Source: Glossina fuscipes (taxonomy: Eukaryota > Arthropoda > Insecta > Diptera > Glossinidae). Taken from it: a stretch of DNA of 64,000 nt. Below the pieces are notes generated by a model that saw only the letters and a list, made by a program, of their open reading frames with translations, had not been told where the DNA came from and made no database searches. The stretch's first letter is position 1. Every line of letters begins with the position of its first letter. This document shows positions 12,868 to 24,910 of this stretch, piece by piece. The stretch lies in contig NW_023998470.1 of assembly GCF_014805625.2 (NCBI RefSeq), positions 1,113,632-1,177,631 of the forward strand. Reading direction: 5' to 3'. A program made the translations under genes and the position numbers.

Positions 12868-13764
12868 TAACATCACCTTGATTTTAGCGCGGTTTTTAAG
12901 CTCTTGGCTTGCCTTTTCCGCGATATTAGCACAATTGATCAGCTATTTTCGGGACGCATGCGCGGGTACAAGTTCCATTTCATTTCATTTCGTAAATAAA
13001 GTTTAATGGACCTTTCTCGCTCAACAAGGTCACATCGCAAAATCGGGGAACATACTTTTCGTGTCGTACAAAATCAGGCGCAATTGGAACACTAATGACG
13101 CGTACGATGTGAAAATTGACACACAATCTGTCTGCCACAATGCTACTAATTTTAAAAAAATATATTTCGGATAGTCGATTTACCCGCGCACTCGAACTGG
13201 AATATTCATCTTACTTTTTGGTTACAGTATTCGCAGAATTCGGATGGGCTTTTGCTTAACTGTCAACAAAAAACAGAAGCCATTTGTACCCGAGTCAAAT
13301 TGTTTTCTAATGGCGTTACAAATTGAATAGTTCCCTTCATTTTTCAATAAATAGAATTATTTAGCTTAATAGTTAAGCTGATGGATAACCACAGGTTGTT
13401 TCATTGTGTAACACGTAGTCTTAGAATTAAGTTAATATGAAAAACAAAGCGCAAACAAGTGCTCTATCAAAAGTATGACATCGTTATGTCGGGAATTCGT
13501 TCCGTGACTTCAAAGATCTTATATGCTCAACATATCAAAAGTACGTCGCAATTTAACTGGATTGTCCGGTAGGATAAAGTTGAGATTACGTTGAGATTGA
13601 AATAACTATAGAAAAAGGTTCTTTTTATTCTCTTGAATAGTATATGAAAAGCACTCACAATGCAGCTAATTATGTAATGAGAAGGCGGGAGGAGTGTAAA
13701 ACCGTATTGAACTTTAAACTGTCGATCCTGTTAGATATTATGATATCAATATTTTCGCCTTTAA

Positions 13765-13799
13765 CTATATATATATATATATATATATAACTATATATA
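13765..13799. repeat. (TA)n microsatellite
   Basis: A TA run of about 24 bases followed by AACTATATATAG. Confidence 0.85.
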
Positions 13800-13917
13800 G
13801 CAGTGCAGCAATGGACATGATACTTTTTCTGTCTGACTTTTAGTTGTGCATATATGTTGTATCAACAATAAAATGTTATGCTGATGATGACATGATTGCT
13901 TTTGCCAGATTTTTCCC

Positions 13918-13938
13918 AAAAAAAAAAAAAAAAAAAAA
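13918..13938. repeat. Poly(A) tract
   Basis: A run of 21 A preceded by CCC. It could be the tail of an old retroposed sequence, but no recognisable body precedes it. Confidence 0.8.
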
Positions 13939-14092
13939 TTTATGTCTAAATCAACGTCAATTTTTAATATTAGCATTTGATTGTTAGAAAGTGCTATCAT
14001 TGCAAGGGTCATAAAGCAGGCCGGCTCTATTGCTCGTGTTGGTCAAAGTTGGTATGAACTTACAATTTATCGTGCATTTTTACACTTTTTAT

Positions 14093-14605
14093 ACCCCACA
14101 ACACTTGTGGTGCAGGATACGTTAAATTGATACGGACGTATGTAACACCTGGGAGGGCCTAAGAAAGACCCACCTTTTTATACCTATCTAGACTTGTCTG
14201 CCCGTCTGGTGTCTGTTCATCTATTTTATGTTCAAACTACAGGTCGCAATTTTTGAGATATTGATTGATAAAATGCGATGTACTGAGATGCGTTGACGCC
14301 AGCTATTGAAAATGATTGGGGTCTGGCCACTTCTCGACATTTACACATTGGAAATTGGTGAAAAGAATTTTTGCTCGGCTGCGACAATTTCATAGCAAAA
14401 ATTACTTCATAATAGTAAATTGACATAGAAATCAACCTTATCGAATTTACAGCACTTAGGTTGATTTTCTGGATACCACCACATGTAAGAATTCCTTCGA
14501 TACGCCGGCTTTCGCAAAAATATATGTTATATTTGGCGTATTACTACCAAAACGAGTGAATAACTTTATTAGGCGAAGATGTGTAGGGTATCTAACGTTC
14601 GACCT
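14093..14605 (-). repeat. Long, diverged minus-strand copy of the TIR repeat family
   Basis: On the plus strand it opens with TATACCCCACAACACTTG. It then has the reverse complement of the GGGTCTWTC module (AAGACCCACC), CTGCCCGTCTGGTGTCTG at 14,200-14,217, and the reverse complement of the CATTTTCAATAGC module at 14,300-14,312. It closes with GATGTGTAGGGTATC at 14,578-14,592. All family modules are present in inverted order, so this is a near full-length copy that is longer than the 320-350-bp copies. Confidence 0.6.
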
Positions 14606-14659
14606 TGCCCTACTGTAATGTTCTTGTTAAATGTTAGCGTGTGAGACATGGAATGTTGT

Positions 14660-14790
14660 TCCATTTGGGCTGCCGCATAGGCGAGTAGTAGACAAAAGTG
14701 CCGAATACCAAGTTGGTTTTCGCAAGTTCAAATCTCAGTGCGATAGGGTTTACCTGACCGTAGCTCTGGCGAGTGTTTGCCCATTGGGCA
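14660..14790 (+). repeat. SINE-like dispersed repeat, copy 1
   Basis: The segment 14,723-14,753 matches 26,490-26,520 at 24 of 31 bases without gaps, and similarity extends upstream through TAGGCGA. The shared part includes AGTTCAAATCTC, close to a tRNA/Pol III B-box (GGTTCRANTCC), then AGTGCG, a context often seen in insect tRNA-derived SINEs. An A-box is not clear. An A-rich stretch at 14,900-14,915 could be a tail. The overlapping 88-codon frame is not supported as a gene. Confidence 0.4.
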
Positions 14791-14899
14791 AACGTCTATT
14801 AATATACGACCATTCTCTGCCTCTCTTTCTTTCTCTTTACCCATATGTTTCTCATCATCATCGTGTTACACGTACATTGAGGGACTGCTCATATTAAGC

Positions 14900-17427
14900 T
14901 AAAAAAAGGAAAAATAATCTGTTAGCTTATAAAAGCTTCCGCGATTCAACTAAAAGTGAGATAGTTTTGCTCTAATACTGAACTATAGTTTTTCACTATA
15001 ACGGGCTCTAATCTACCTTTCAGAACATTACAGCAGTAAAGTTTTTAGATAAAGTTAAAAGCACAATCGATTGAACGATAAATTGTTTCTTCTCTTCCTT
15101 ATTGTAATAATTGTTGCTTTAACATATTTCGGTAACATACTTCTCCATGAAACAAAAAACCTAATGATGTTGTCGTTACCAACGTTCATTAAAGTAATTT
15201 GCCTTCAAGTAATTTAATACTTGATATCATCGCGTTCCATATAAACACCAGTTAAGGGAAATGTTGTTGCAAGTGTGTCAGGTTAATCGTACAATTAACA
15301 TTAAATATTCCACACGTTTCGAAGATACGAAACAATCCACTTTATAATCATAGTTGCCTGGCATCACAAGTAAACTGAGCTTCACAAATATATTCACTGA
15401 TCAGATCATAAAAGCTTTCTTTCTATGATTTTTCCTACATATCGGAAATACAATACAAGTCTTAGGTGAGCGAAGCTTTATGAAAAATAATTTTTAAATT
15501 GGAAAAGCCGAGAAAATTGTATACAACCAAGGTATTTAAACGCTCTATTTGACAGTGGTTCCCAATGTATTCCTGAGTCTTCTTTTTTCACCATCCGGGG
15601 GTATCAGGAGTGCTGAACATACCCTCTTTGCCGAATCGTTCTCCGTACGCGTTCAACTGTTTCCAGGCAAGGTCTACAAACAGCCCCACGCATATATGAG
15701 TTATAAATATATATACTTCCCTTCTTTTTTCTAACGCAAATAGGCGAAGAGTTGTAATATGAAAATTTGTGTGGAGTGTTTAATAGTCGGCGCCATCCGA
15801 CGTAGCCCATTTCTATTTGTTTAAGATTTGTTCATGTAACATTCACTTCTCTTTTTGCAACCGATGTCCTTTTAGCCATTTGCTAATGCATACTCAAGCC
15901 CAATCCAACTTAAGCCTATCATTAGTTCTCTTAGTATTTGATCGAACAATGCAAGACCCAGAGCAACGAAATCACTAAGACGTAAACTGTTGATCCATAG
16001 TTTTAGTGTTTTTTCGACCAAGCGTACCACCTATAGCACCCATAAACAGCGGTAGGCTTTTACGGCGCAATACTTTTTTGTGCATTGAACTTCAGTAATC
16101 ATAGACTTTGGGTCGGACCTACTGCTACCTTGTCATTAAGGTTATTTTTAAACAAAATTTACTTTTACTTTTTAAGTTAACTCATTTACGCTCACAATAA
16201 CTGTACGAAATTCGAATCGAATTCGAATTTTAAAAGCATACGTTGCGCTGCATGTATCGAAAGACTTAACTGAAATTTCATTTGAAGCAGAAAAGTTGCA
16301 TTTCCTTATTCGCTACATAAATCTGTAAAAACAATTTAAACTGCTTAACTTTAGTATAACAGAAGTCTTCCAATTTATGATAATTAAAAGTTTTGAAGAA
16401 AACATGACAAAACATCAAAATGCACAAGCTTATGTATATTCTATAGAAAAGTGACTAAATTTGAAAAGACAGACAAAGTGTTGCATTTTTCTCATACTAT
16501 AGAAAATCCACTGAATATTCGCATGCAAGCATCTACGCCAACATTGGTAACAGAATGTTATTTATTTTTTCATAACGCGTATTTTTTTATCAAATTGAAA
16601 TTTCAATTTCATTAAATCAACACCTACGAGAACACCATTAGGAACAAAACACAGCACCAGCACAATGCAAAATGTCAATTACTTTAAGAGTTGACAACAG
16701 ATTCTTGCATCTAAATATGTGCAATGGTAAGTGTCAAACTCAATATGTATGCAAGTATATTAGTATACGTAAATATATAATGCAATCAAGCATGTGGAAC
16801 GTAGCAGCAAAAAAAAAATAGTGCAAAAGCACATAAACCAACAAAAAAATAAACAAATGAACGAATGAACGAATGAACGAAGTAACAGTTATTGTTATAA
16901 AATTTTAAATTATTTTTTTTTTAGCGAATCGATGAACTAAGCAGTAAAAGAAAGCGAGTTCGATGTTAAAGCACACATACTCTGTTATCGCTTCTAGATG
17001 ATAGTAACTACATTCATTTATTTATAGAAATATAGGCGCACACACTTGAATGATTTTGAATAAATTGCAATCACTTTGAATACTCTTAGTTGAGATAACA
17101 TTTATAGGTAGATTTGGAAAGATGGAGATAAAAAAGAAAAAAAAAAAAACGAAAAAGACGGAATTTAGCTATGTGTTTTTCTAGGTATGATGAAGCATGG
17201 AGTTCTCGGTTAACACGATTAGTCCTAAATTTAATATAAGTTCATTTCTAATTATGGTCTGCTGCAGTATATACACAACAGGCAAAAGACAACTTCTTCA
17301 AAATGCAGTTTCTTTCAGTTGTGTAGCAAGACATACAGAGAAATTTTATACCTCCTTGTAAGCTTGAAAGTCACGTTTGATCTAAGTACCTAGAGACTGA
17401 ACATAAGCCTTTTCTTAGCCTTATTTT
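14900..17427. other. Non-coding stretch with a small tetranucleotide-type repeat
   Basis: At 16,857-16,880 there are three tandem copies of GAACGAAT. Otherwise this is AT-rich non-coding DNA with no gene recognised. Confidence 0.5.
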
Positions 17428-17749
17428 TATACCTCTCTATCACCTGCGATAGAAGGATATATTAAGCTATTGTCGAGGTTTGCAACACTCAGAAGATCTT
17501 AAGCTAGACCCATCTTTCACGATACCTAACGATTCGGAATTACTTTTTGAAGCCATCTAAGCTTGTCTGCCCGTCCGTCCGTCTGTCTTGCGTTCAACTT
17601 GTAGTTCGCAATGTTTTGTTATGGAATTTGTTTTAACCCACGGACGAACCCTATTGGGAATGGTTCGAGTGAAGCCATTTACCACATAACAGCTTATTTC
17701 GACAAAACAATAGAGGAATAAGTGTATTAAGCAAAGTGATGTAGGGTAT
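17428..17749 (-). repeat. Best-preserved copy of the TIR/GGACGG repeat family (322 bp)
   Basis: Read on the minus strand it begins ATACCCTACATCACTTTGC. Then come GAACCATTCCCAATAGGG, the GACAGACGGACGGACGGGC core (17,568-17,590), GGGTCTAGCTTAAGATC, and TTCTGAGTGTTGCAAACC. It ends in GATAGAGAGGTATA. The two ends are inverted relative to each other, as in a non-autonomous DNA element. No open frame of use is inside. Copies at 43,322 and 50,090 show the same order. Confidence 0.65.
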
Positions 17750-18164
17750 TTAGTTGTGACCTTTGCGCCATTACACCGTTTTTACTTGTTTAAGGTAATA
17801 AAGGCTTAATAAATAAATAATCTCATCATTGATGTGAATCAATGAACTTTACTGATAACGCTTCAGTGAATCCTTTCTCGTCATTTTCAAAAAAGTGGCT
17901 TAACTACCAAGGAGCGACATACTGGCTTCTACATAACGCCCTTATATTCTACCTGTTCTACCTGAAGATACCGATTCATTCAGATTTTACGAGGAAGCGA
18001 CGACAACGTTCAATCATATTCGAATGCGCGGCCATTTGCAGGATCAGACACCAAGGGCGCAAGGCGCTGCAAAGCTAGGTGGCGGAATTCATAGAGATCC
18101 TGAGGCGAGTAAAATAGAGATTTTTAGGCCAAAGTACAGATTGCTCACCACATTGCAATTAAGA

Positions 18165-18445
18165 CGATTATTTAGTTGATTTAACTAAACAATTTAATAA
18201 CTGAGTTAATTAATTCAATTAATCAATAGAATAAATATATCATTAATTAATTAGTTAATTGAACTAATTAAAAAAATAAAATAATTGGATTAATTAAGTC
18301 GATAAATAATTGAGTATACAAATTATTATTTATCGATTAATTGATTGATTAATTATGAAATTAATTGAACTATTTAAGTGAATTAAGTAATTTATTTATT
18401 CATTTATTAATTAACAATTAATTTATAATAATTTTATACATCCCA
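18165..18445. repeat. TTAATTAA-type low-complexity AT tract
   Basis: About 280 bases are built almost entirely from ATTAATTR, TTAATTGA and AATTAATT words on both strands, with nearly no G or C. The origin is probably a degenerate simple repeat. It could also act as a matrix-attachment-like AT tract, which is inference. Confidence 0.7.
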
Positions 18446-20404
18446 ACATTTAAATATAATGCAATGCAATTTACTACATATCCGCAAGTATTTAACTAGC
18501 AACGCTGATCTTCTCTCTCGACCAAAATATTGGGCCGACCTTCAATAACGAAAACAAACTTTGTGAAGTTTTTACGAATTACTTCCAAATTTCCTTTTAT
18601 AAATCTAATAAGATGTTACGGGATTAAGACACTACTCGAACAAACGAACGAATGGAAAAACGAAATACACTGAATTTCTACGCACGTTCTATCCTTGATA
18701 TTGAAGCACCCTTTCTTAGAATCTCTCCACTAATTTCACCTTTCACTTATGATCTATGCGAGCCAAAAGGTAACGACTAACCCCCAATCACTTGAAAGTT
18801 ATCTCTCTGGAGTTATAATAAAATGGATATGATATCTAAAGATCAACTATAGGCTCATATATAATGGGTTAAGCAAATGCTTCACCTTCGAGTTTTTTAA
18901 GCTAAAGATAACGATGCTTATATAAAGTTTTTTACCAGCCCAATTGAAAAGTTTCTTTGGCTTAGTGGCACAGTTTTCGCTTACTTGAAGCACTTTTACT
19001 TACTGACAAAGCATCGTGTACTCCATACACACAGCTTCTAACTAGTGGCCTTTTTACAACATTTGCTCAGATTACATTATGTAATGGCGCCCACTAAAAA
19101 AACTAAAATTGCTGGTTAACAACATTTATTATTTTAATATTAATAAAATTTCATAATCATATTAAGCGTTGTTTATCTATCGCAATTTTTCTATAATGGC
19201 TCGTTTCCTTTATACGTATAGCGCTATATATCTGTATAAAAAATCAAAAGGTTATAAATGTTAAACGTTGTAATATTTGATGACACGAGCGCGCCAAGAC
19301 ATTGTTATCGATGAGATGGTTGCAAAAGTTCGTCTCCGCTGTACGTGTGCTGGCAGTAGAATACCAACTTTCTTACATTGAGATTTTTCCTGTCACTTAC
19401 AACTAAAAACATTTACCTCTTTACTTCTTTGCTTTTTTTCGAAAAAAATAAAAATAAATAAAAGCAAAGGAGCATAAAAAAGAGAAAGAAAATCTTTATA
19501 ACCTTTTTATTTACCTTATAGTTTGTCTTAAGCTCGTTACTTAAAAAAGCTCGCCGCCTTCGTCTTATCCCCAGTTATGGGTATGTATAATTTATACATT
19601 ACATGCTAGAGTTACTAGATTATTGTTGTTGCTGTTGTTGCTTATCATTGTTTGCTAACGTCATCTATCGTTTGCTTTTTAGTTAATCTTAAATATCATT
19701 TACCCCAAAAAAAAAAAAAAATGTTTTCATTTTTTTTTTTCTTATTTTATCGTTCAATAAATCTGTACTTAATCACACACAAACTCTTACACATGTATGT
19801 ATAAATGTTTGTCTGTCAATTTAATATCATGAACGCCATGAAACGTTTAAATAAAATTCCAAATTCTATTTACTTAACAAACAAAGTTTGGCTGGTAAGC
19901 TTGCCTGTCTGTCGGTAGGTCTGTCTATCTACTGTAAGATTGATAGTAAATTGTGAAGTGTGTTAATGCTTCTTCTTTATCCATTTTTTTTTTTTTTTAA
20001 TTTTTTTGAATATTTTTAACGTAACTATGTGGATATTTTCCCTTCGGTATCCTTCTTCTTTTTTTCTCTATTATTTTTTTTTTTTTGTTATCCAAAGTAG
20101 AACTGATCTCATTGAAAATGTGTGGTTTTTATAGATAAATGATATCGTATGTGCTGAACGTTAAGGGAAGTAGAAAAGAATAGAGAAAGAAAATGTTTTT
20201 AGTATCAGAGTTGTATGCGACAGAACGCTGCTTACTTGAAGAAATGTTTGTGACTACGTTTGTTTGTTACACTAATGGAAATTTTTGGTTAGTAAATATG
20301 TTAGAGTGAAACCACATTTTTTTTACTTAGAATTCGTAATCACTTAAAACTTGAACTTTATTATGAGGCTTATACTTAAAGCTTTCGCATGCTTCTAAAT
20401 GTCA
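18446..20404. other. Non-coding stretch before an assembly gap
   Basis: Increasing A/T runs (19,430-19,480, 19,708-19,745, 19,985-20,090) lead to the gap. No gene is recognised. Confidence 0.5.
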
Positions 20405-20804
20405 NNNNNNNNNNNNNNNNNNNNNNNNNNNNNNNNNNNNNNNNNNNNNNNNNNNNNNNNNNNNNNNNNNNNNNNNNNNNNNNNNNNNNNNNNNNNNNNN
20501 NNNNNNNNNNNNNNNNNNNNNNNNNNNNNNNNNNNNNNNNNNNNNNNNNNNNNNNNNNNNNNNNNNNNNNNNNNNNNNNNNNNNNNNNNNNNNNNNNNNN
20601 NNNNNNNNNNNNNNNNNNNNNNNNNNNNNNNNNNNNNNNNNNNNNNNNNNNNNNNNNNNNNNNNNNNNNNNNNNNNNNNNNNNNNNNNNNNNNNNNNNNN
20701 NNNNNNNNNNNNNNNNNNNNNNNNNNNNNNNNNNNNNNNNNNNNNNNNNNNNNNNNNNNNNNNNNNNNNNNNNNNNNNNNNNNNNNNNNNNNNNNNNNNN
20801 NNNN
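20405..20804. other. Assembly gap, 400 N
   Basis: This is a run of 400 undetermined bases. The other gap in the window is exactly 100, so this one may be an estimated size. Open frames across it are artefacts. Confidence 0.99.
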
Positions 20805-21224
20805 CCCATAAGCTTATTAAATACTATATGTTTTCAAACTCCAGCTTTGATTTTCCGCTAATTCATCACTAACTCGATACCTCGCATCTCTTTCTAGCTC
20901 CTACTTATGCTCCAGACCAAAGATTATTTTAAGAAATCGTAATGTTTTTGCTTTCATTTCTCTTCCAGAATGGTTGTCTCGATTATTCCTCAAAATTTGT
21001 ATTTATAAATTCTGTTTTCGTCTTTAGAACTATTATAATCCATATCTTCGAGATTTTTATTTATATGAAAGGTGGGGACCCCTTATATAAAAAAAAAGCG
21101 CTTAAAGGCTAAACCCTTTTCTTTAATGCTGGTTTTCATCTCAAAGATTCATCAGGGATTGCCAAGGGAAGGCGGAAAATTATGAAAAACCTAGAAAAGC
21201 TGAAGACTAACAGAATAAGGGTAA

Positions 21225-21520
21225 TCCTAGACTACTCTGCCTGTAAACAGTTCGAGGGCTTTTGCCAAATTTGAGGACGATATCTTAATTTTTGTCTCTA
21301 AGAGAATTTCGCACAAACTGACAGGGGAACCGTCAGAGGGATGAATGGATGAACATACAGGTGGACCCACAGGCGAACGGACATTTGGACGACCGCGCAT
21401 ACAGACGAACGGGCGCACCGACACTTCTAAATTCAGAATGTACGTTTATTCTAGGATCTGCAAAGCTTCCTTCTAGGTGTTGCAAACACTTTGCCAAAAT
21501 GAAAGTACTCCCATTCTTCG
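21225..21520 (+). repeat. Copy of the GGACGG repeat family
   Basis: It has GGACCCACAGGCGAACGGAC then further CAGACGAACGG units at 21,361-21,420, followed by AAGCTTCCTTCTAGGTGTTG at 21,464-21,483. That segment matches 1,484-1,503. The terminal TIR is not clear. Overlapping frames (65, 67, 78 codons) are not genes. Confidence 0.55.
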
Positions 21521-22275
21521 GTTGTTGCAAAAACAATGGAAACCCTTCGGACTACAGTAACTTCCAAACTTGTCGCTCTATTTGAAAAAAAATTTTTCAT
21601 TTGATGATATGATAGATGTTTCTTTTTTTAACATTATGCAACATACGTTGTTTGTTTGTTGAACGTTTTCAGAGATTAGTAAACTCATACAATAAATAAT
21701 CCATAATCTCTGAAATGGAAGGAAAAATGAAAATTAAAATAAACAAATAAATTTATTAAGAATTTTTTACAACAAGCCACTAATCTATGTAAACCTAACG
21801 TTATTGCTTTTTTTTTTTTTAATTCTTTCGTACCTGCTGAACCATTGTAAAAAATGCATTGAAAAATACTTTTAAAATTTTACACTGTCATTTTTCTTTT
21901 TTTTGTTTTGTCATTCTTTATTGTACTATTATTATTTATTTTTCAAGCTTTAACAGTAGTTTTTTTCTTTTCTTCTATTTTTGTCTTTTTGTTTCCTTTT
22001 TTTCTTATTTTTTTACTAGCGAACATAGCAAATGTAACTAAATTTCAATTTGTATTCGTTCCCCGAATGCGTTGACAACGACAAGTAAAGCAAAGCAGGC
22101 AAAAGCAACCCAACCAGCCACAATAACATTTTGTTGCATTTATAATTTTATTTATTCATTTTTTATTTTTATTTTGAGTACGCGTTTCTCTGGAAGTAGC
22201 ACAATCCCCACGATGCCGAATGATTATGTAATAGAGAGCTGTGTTTGTTTTCTCTACTTATATGAATGTAAATGT
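21521..22275. other. T-rich non-coding stretch
   Basis: T runs at 21,808-21,822 and 21,895-22,015 give Phe-rich frames. From about 22,040 the texture becomes richer in CAAC/AGCAAA words, like conserved fly intronic DNA. No gene is recognised. Confidence 0.45.
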
Positions 22276-22387
22276 AATATATATGTGTATGTATTGATAT
22301 GGGTATATATGCATATACATATATATATATATATATGTATATATATGAATACAATCGTGCATCTGCTTGCGTATATATTTGCACATC

Positions 22388-22426
<39 letters not shown>

Positions 22427-22438
22427 TGTATATATATT
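22276..22438. repeat. Compound (TA)n/(TATG)n microsatellite
   Basis: Several TA runs are separated by TATG, GTGTATG and one unique insert. The track encodes only YIYI-type nonsense frames on both strands. Confidence 0.9.
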
Positions 22439-22465
22439 CATGACGACACAACGAAGCCACAGTTC

Positions 22466-22484
22466 AATTGTTGTGTCAACAATT
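22466..22484. promoter_or_regulatory. Inverted pair of SOX-like motifs
   Basis: AATTGTTG and CAACAATT form a perfect 8-bp palindrome around TGT. Each arm contains ATTGTT/AACAAT, the HMG-box SOX consensus. It sits in a block with intron/enhancer-like texture. Binding is inference, and short palindromes also occur by chance. Confidence 0.2.
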
Positions 22485-22639
22485 TCAATTTTTGCTGAAT
22501 ATTATGTCAATAAAAATATATTGTGAGTAAATTTCCAACAAATCAATTGCAATGCGAAACGTTGCATACATTCAGGCTATAAATGAATAGATGACGCAGT
22601 AATAATACAAAGAAAAGCGAATAAAAAAATAGCAAAAGA

Positions 22640-23599
22640 AATAATAATAACTAAAACACAAGAAAAAACCCTGCATATATATGGATTGGCGGACGCTTGC
22701 GTCTAAGCAATGAACGAACGAATGAATGAACGAGTTAGATAGTGACTCAATCAATAAATGAATAACAAATATTTGTTTGTTTCAAAGTTAAAAACTTCAA
22801 ATGCGTTTTGTAATAAAAAATTAAACTGTTCTTGTTAAGGAGATAGTAGAAAGAGAGAGAGAATGATTTGTTTTTCATAACGTTATTATTACTCATCTGT
22901 TCGTACATATCACTGTTTATTACATATCACTTGTTTAACAATTCCCTCTGGCTTATGATTATGCGATATATAAGCACCATATAAATGTGGCAATGCATTG
23001 GTTTACTAGTTTCGTTTGTAACATTAATTACTTCCACTGTCTTTAATCGTGATTAGTAATATCTGCCTTGAACACACGTTAACATTGTTGGATTATTTTA
23101 TTAAGTATATCTCATGTGTACTTTTCAGTTATTAAAGGAAAGAACTGAGGTTAACTGATGTCAAACATAAACCTGGTCAGACTATAATTATACTTAGGTT
23201 TTCAAGAGGTTAGCATAAACGATGGTAAAGTATCAATGCTGATATCTGTGTATACGCTAAAAGCACAAAAATCGTGGGGCTTAGCAAATGGTACTGGTGA
23301 GCTCTGCTAAAACTTATATCTGTGCCTTAAAAAGTAAGGCCATTTTATGTCATAAGGTTTAGTACTATTATTGGACCAACACTACCCTTCATTTATTTAG
23401 AAACATGGAATAAACATAAGAGAGCTCGAAAGATACTACATATTGTGAAATGTCAGGGCCGCGAGGTTTCGTGAAGAGCAAGAACTTGTGGTAATTTATC
23501 AAGCGCAAGTATTAACATAAAACAAGGGAATTGAATTGCTTTGGGTCAGTTGACACTGAATAAAAACCTAGTTCAATATTGTGTTAACACCTAGCTACC
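22640..23599. other. Non-coding stretch
   Basis: A GAACGAACGAATGAATGAACGA run (22,708-22,732) echoes the octamer repeat at 16,857. The rest is non-coding with no gene recognised. Confidence 0.45.
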
Positions 23600-24430
23600 C
23601 TAAATGCAATTTAGTTTCAAAATACTGCTCATATGTAATTTTAAAAAAATATTTTCTAAATTGAAATATCTCATGAAATCCTCCACGTCCACTCTCCACG
23701 AAATCCTACTTCTTCTGAGAGATAAGACAAGAGAAAAAAATAGCATAAATAGTTTAAATACCGCAGGTGAGCTAGAAAGTCATAAAACGATTTGGCCTAC
23801 AATTATGCTGTTGGTAGAAACAGTTAGCTTCTTCTGCACAACTTAAGTTTTATCTCATTTTTACGCTTATATGGCACCAAGCTCTAGCATCTCTAATCGA
23901 AGCTCACCTTCAAAATCCTGCTGTTGATGTAGCTTTCATGAAATCTAAACACGTTTAATAAATGTATCAAGAAATACAACAAAAAATAAATAAATTTGAG
24001 GTACTACTAAAACTATGCTCATACGTTTCACTTTCAAGTTTCCTAAGCCTATGGTAAGCTTTAGCACAATTCTCTGCTTATATGGCAATAAAATCGCTAG
24101 GAACGGTAATAAGGATTAATGTTAAGGGCATGCTTATCTTCAATTTTAGAAAGAATTCCAATTGAAAATATAGACAAACTTCCTCTAATTGAAGCCTTAA
24201 CGAAAAATAACAATATTTTTAAAAGCGAAATAAATAAAAAATATATAGGATAAAAATAACTAAAGACATAAAACGAGCCGGCCTAAAACTATGCTTTATA
24301 CTTTAAAATTTCAACTCACTGCTGTTACATAAATTTTATCATAATTGCGCACTTATGCTGCACTATTTATTTAGAAGCTCTTAGTGTATTGATTGAGTTT
24401 AGCTACAAAATACTGATGATGGCGGATAAC
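23600..24430 (+). repeat. Degenerate ~250-bp tandem repeat
   Basis: The words GGCCTA(A/C)AA.TATGCT occur at about 23,791, 24,006 (partial) and 24,281. GCTTATATGGCA occurs at 23,863 and 24,084, with a variant GCACTTATGCTGCA at 24,351. TTCAAAATCCTGCTG at 23,912 parallels TACAAAATACTGATG at 24,404 and TTCAAAATACTGCTC at 23,616. The order within each unit is constant. The spacing between units is about 220-270 bases. These are at least three badly diverged tandem units without coding potential. An 80-codon frame at 23,604 falls inside and is discounted. Confidence 0.5.
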
Positions 24431-24839
24431 TAGATGGCATCCTAAGGCGTATACAGCTTTCTCTCGCTATTCTGTTTTTACTGAAGAGGATTTTTTTTTT
24501 TTCGTTGAATTTTGCGACAGCTGTTCCTGTAGTTGTGTAGCTATAGATTTATGTCAAGCATGATGTATCCATCAATCAATAACTTTTGCCCCTTACTTGC
24601 ATGCATAAATGTCTGCGTGCTTGTGAGAGAGTAAAATTGCATATAAAATTGGTTTGAAACATCATATCGTTTTTTATTTGCCTTATGTGAAAGCATCCAT
24701 AAACTTTGTATTCATAATCCGTTTTGTTGCATTTGTTACAATACAACTAATGCTATTTGCATCGTCGTCACATGTTAAACGCATCCTAATTCTATCGATA
24801 CGTTTGTAGCAAAAAGCAAGGCATATCGAGATCCATATA

Positions 24840-24910
24840 TGTATATATATTCATACATATGGATACTCTTGATCAGTATAAAACTTGTGTGTCCGTCTGC
24901 CTATCTATCA
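24840..24910 (+). repeat. Fragment of a dispersed dipteran-type repeat
   Basis: TATATATTCATACATATGG is followed by GATCAGTAT and TGTGTCCGTCTGCCTATC. From memory, this combination resembles the GATCAGTATG..TGTCCGTCTGTCCGTC segments scattered in many fly genomes. The fragment is short. Confidence 0.35.

Noticed and set aside
14725..14735. A functional tRNA gene at the B-box-like AGTTCAAATCT
   Set aside because: No acceptor stem, anticodon arm or A-box can be folded around it. A decayed SINE-like repeat explains it better.
20389..20872. 135-157-codon open frames across 20.4-20.9 kb
   Set aside because: They exist only because the N gap has no stop codons.
22072..22460. 123-, 90- and 68-codon frames rich in Tyr/Ile
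   Set aside because: They are translations of TA/TATG microsatellites.
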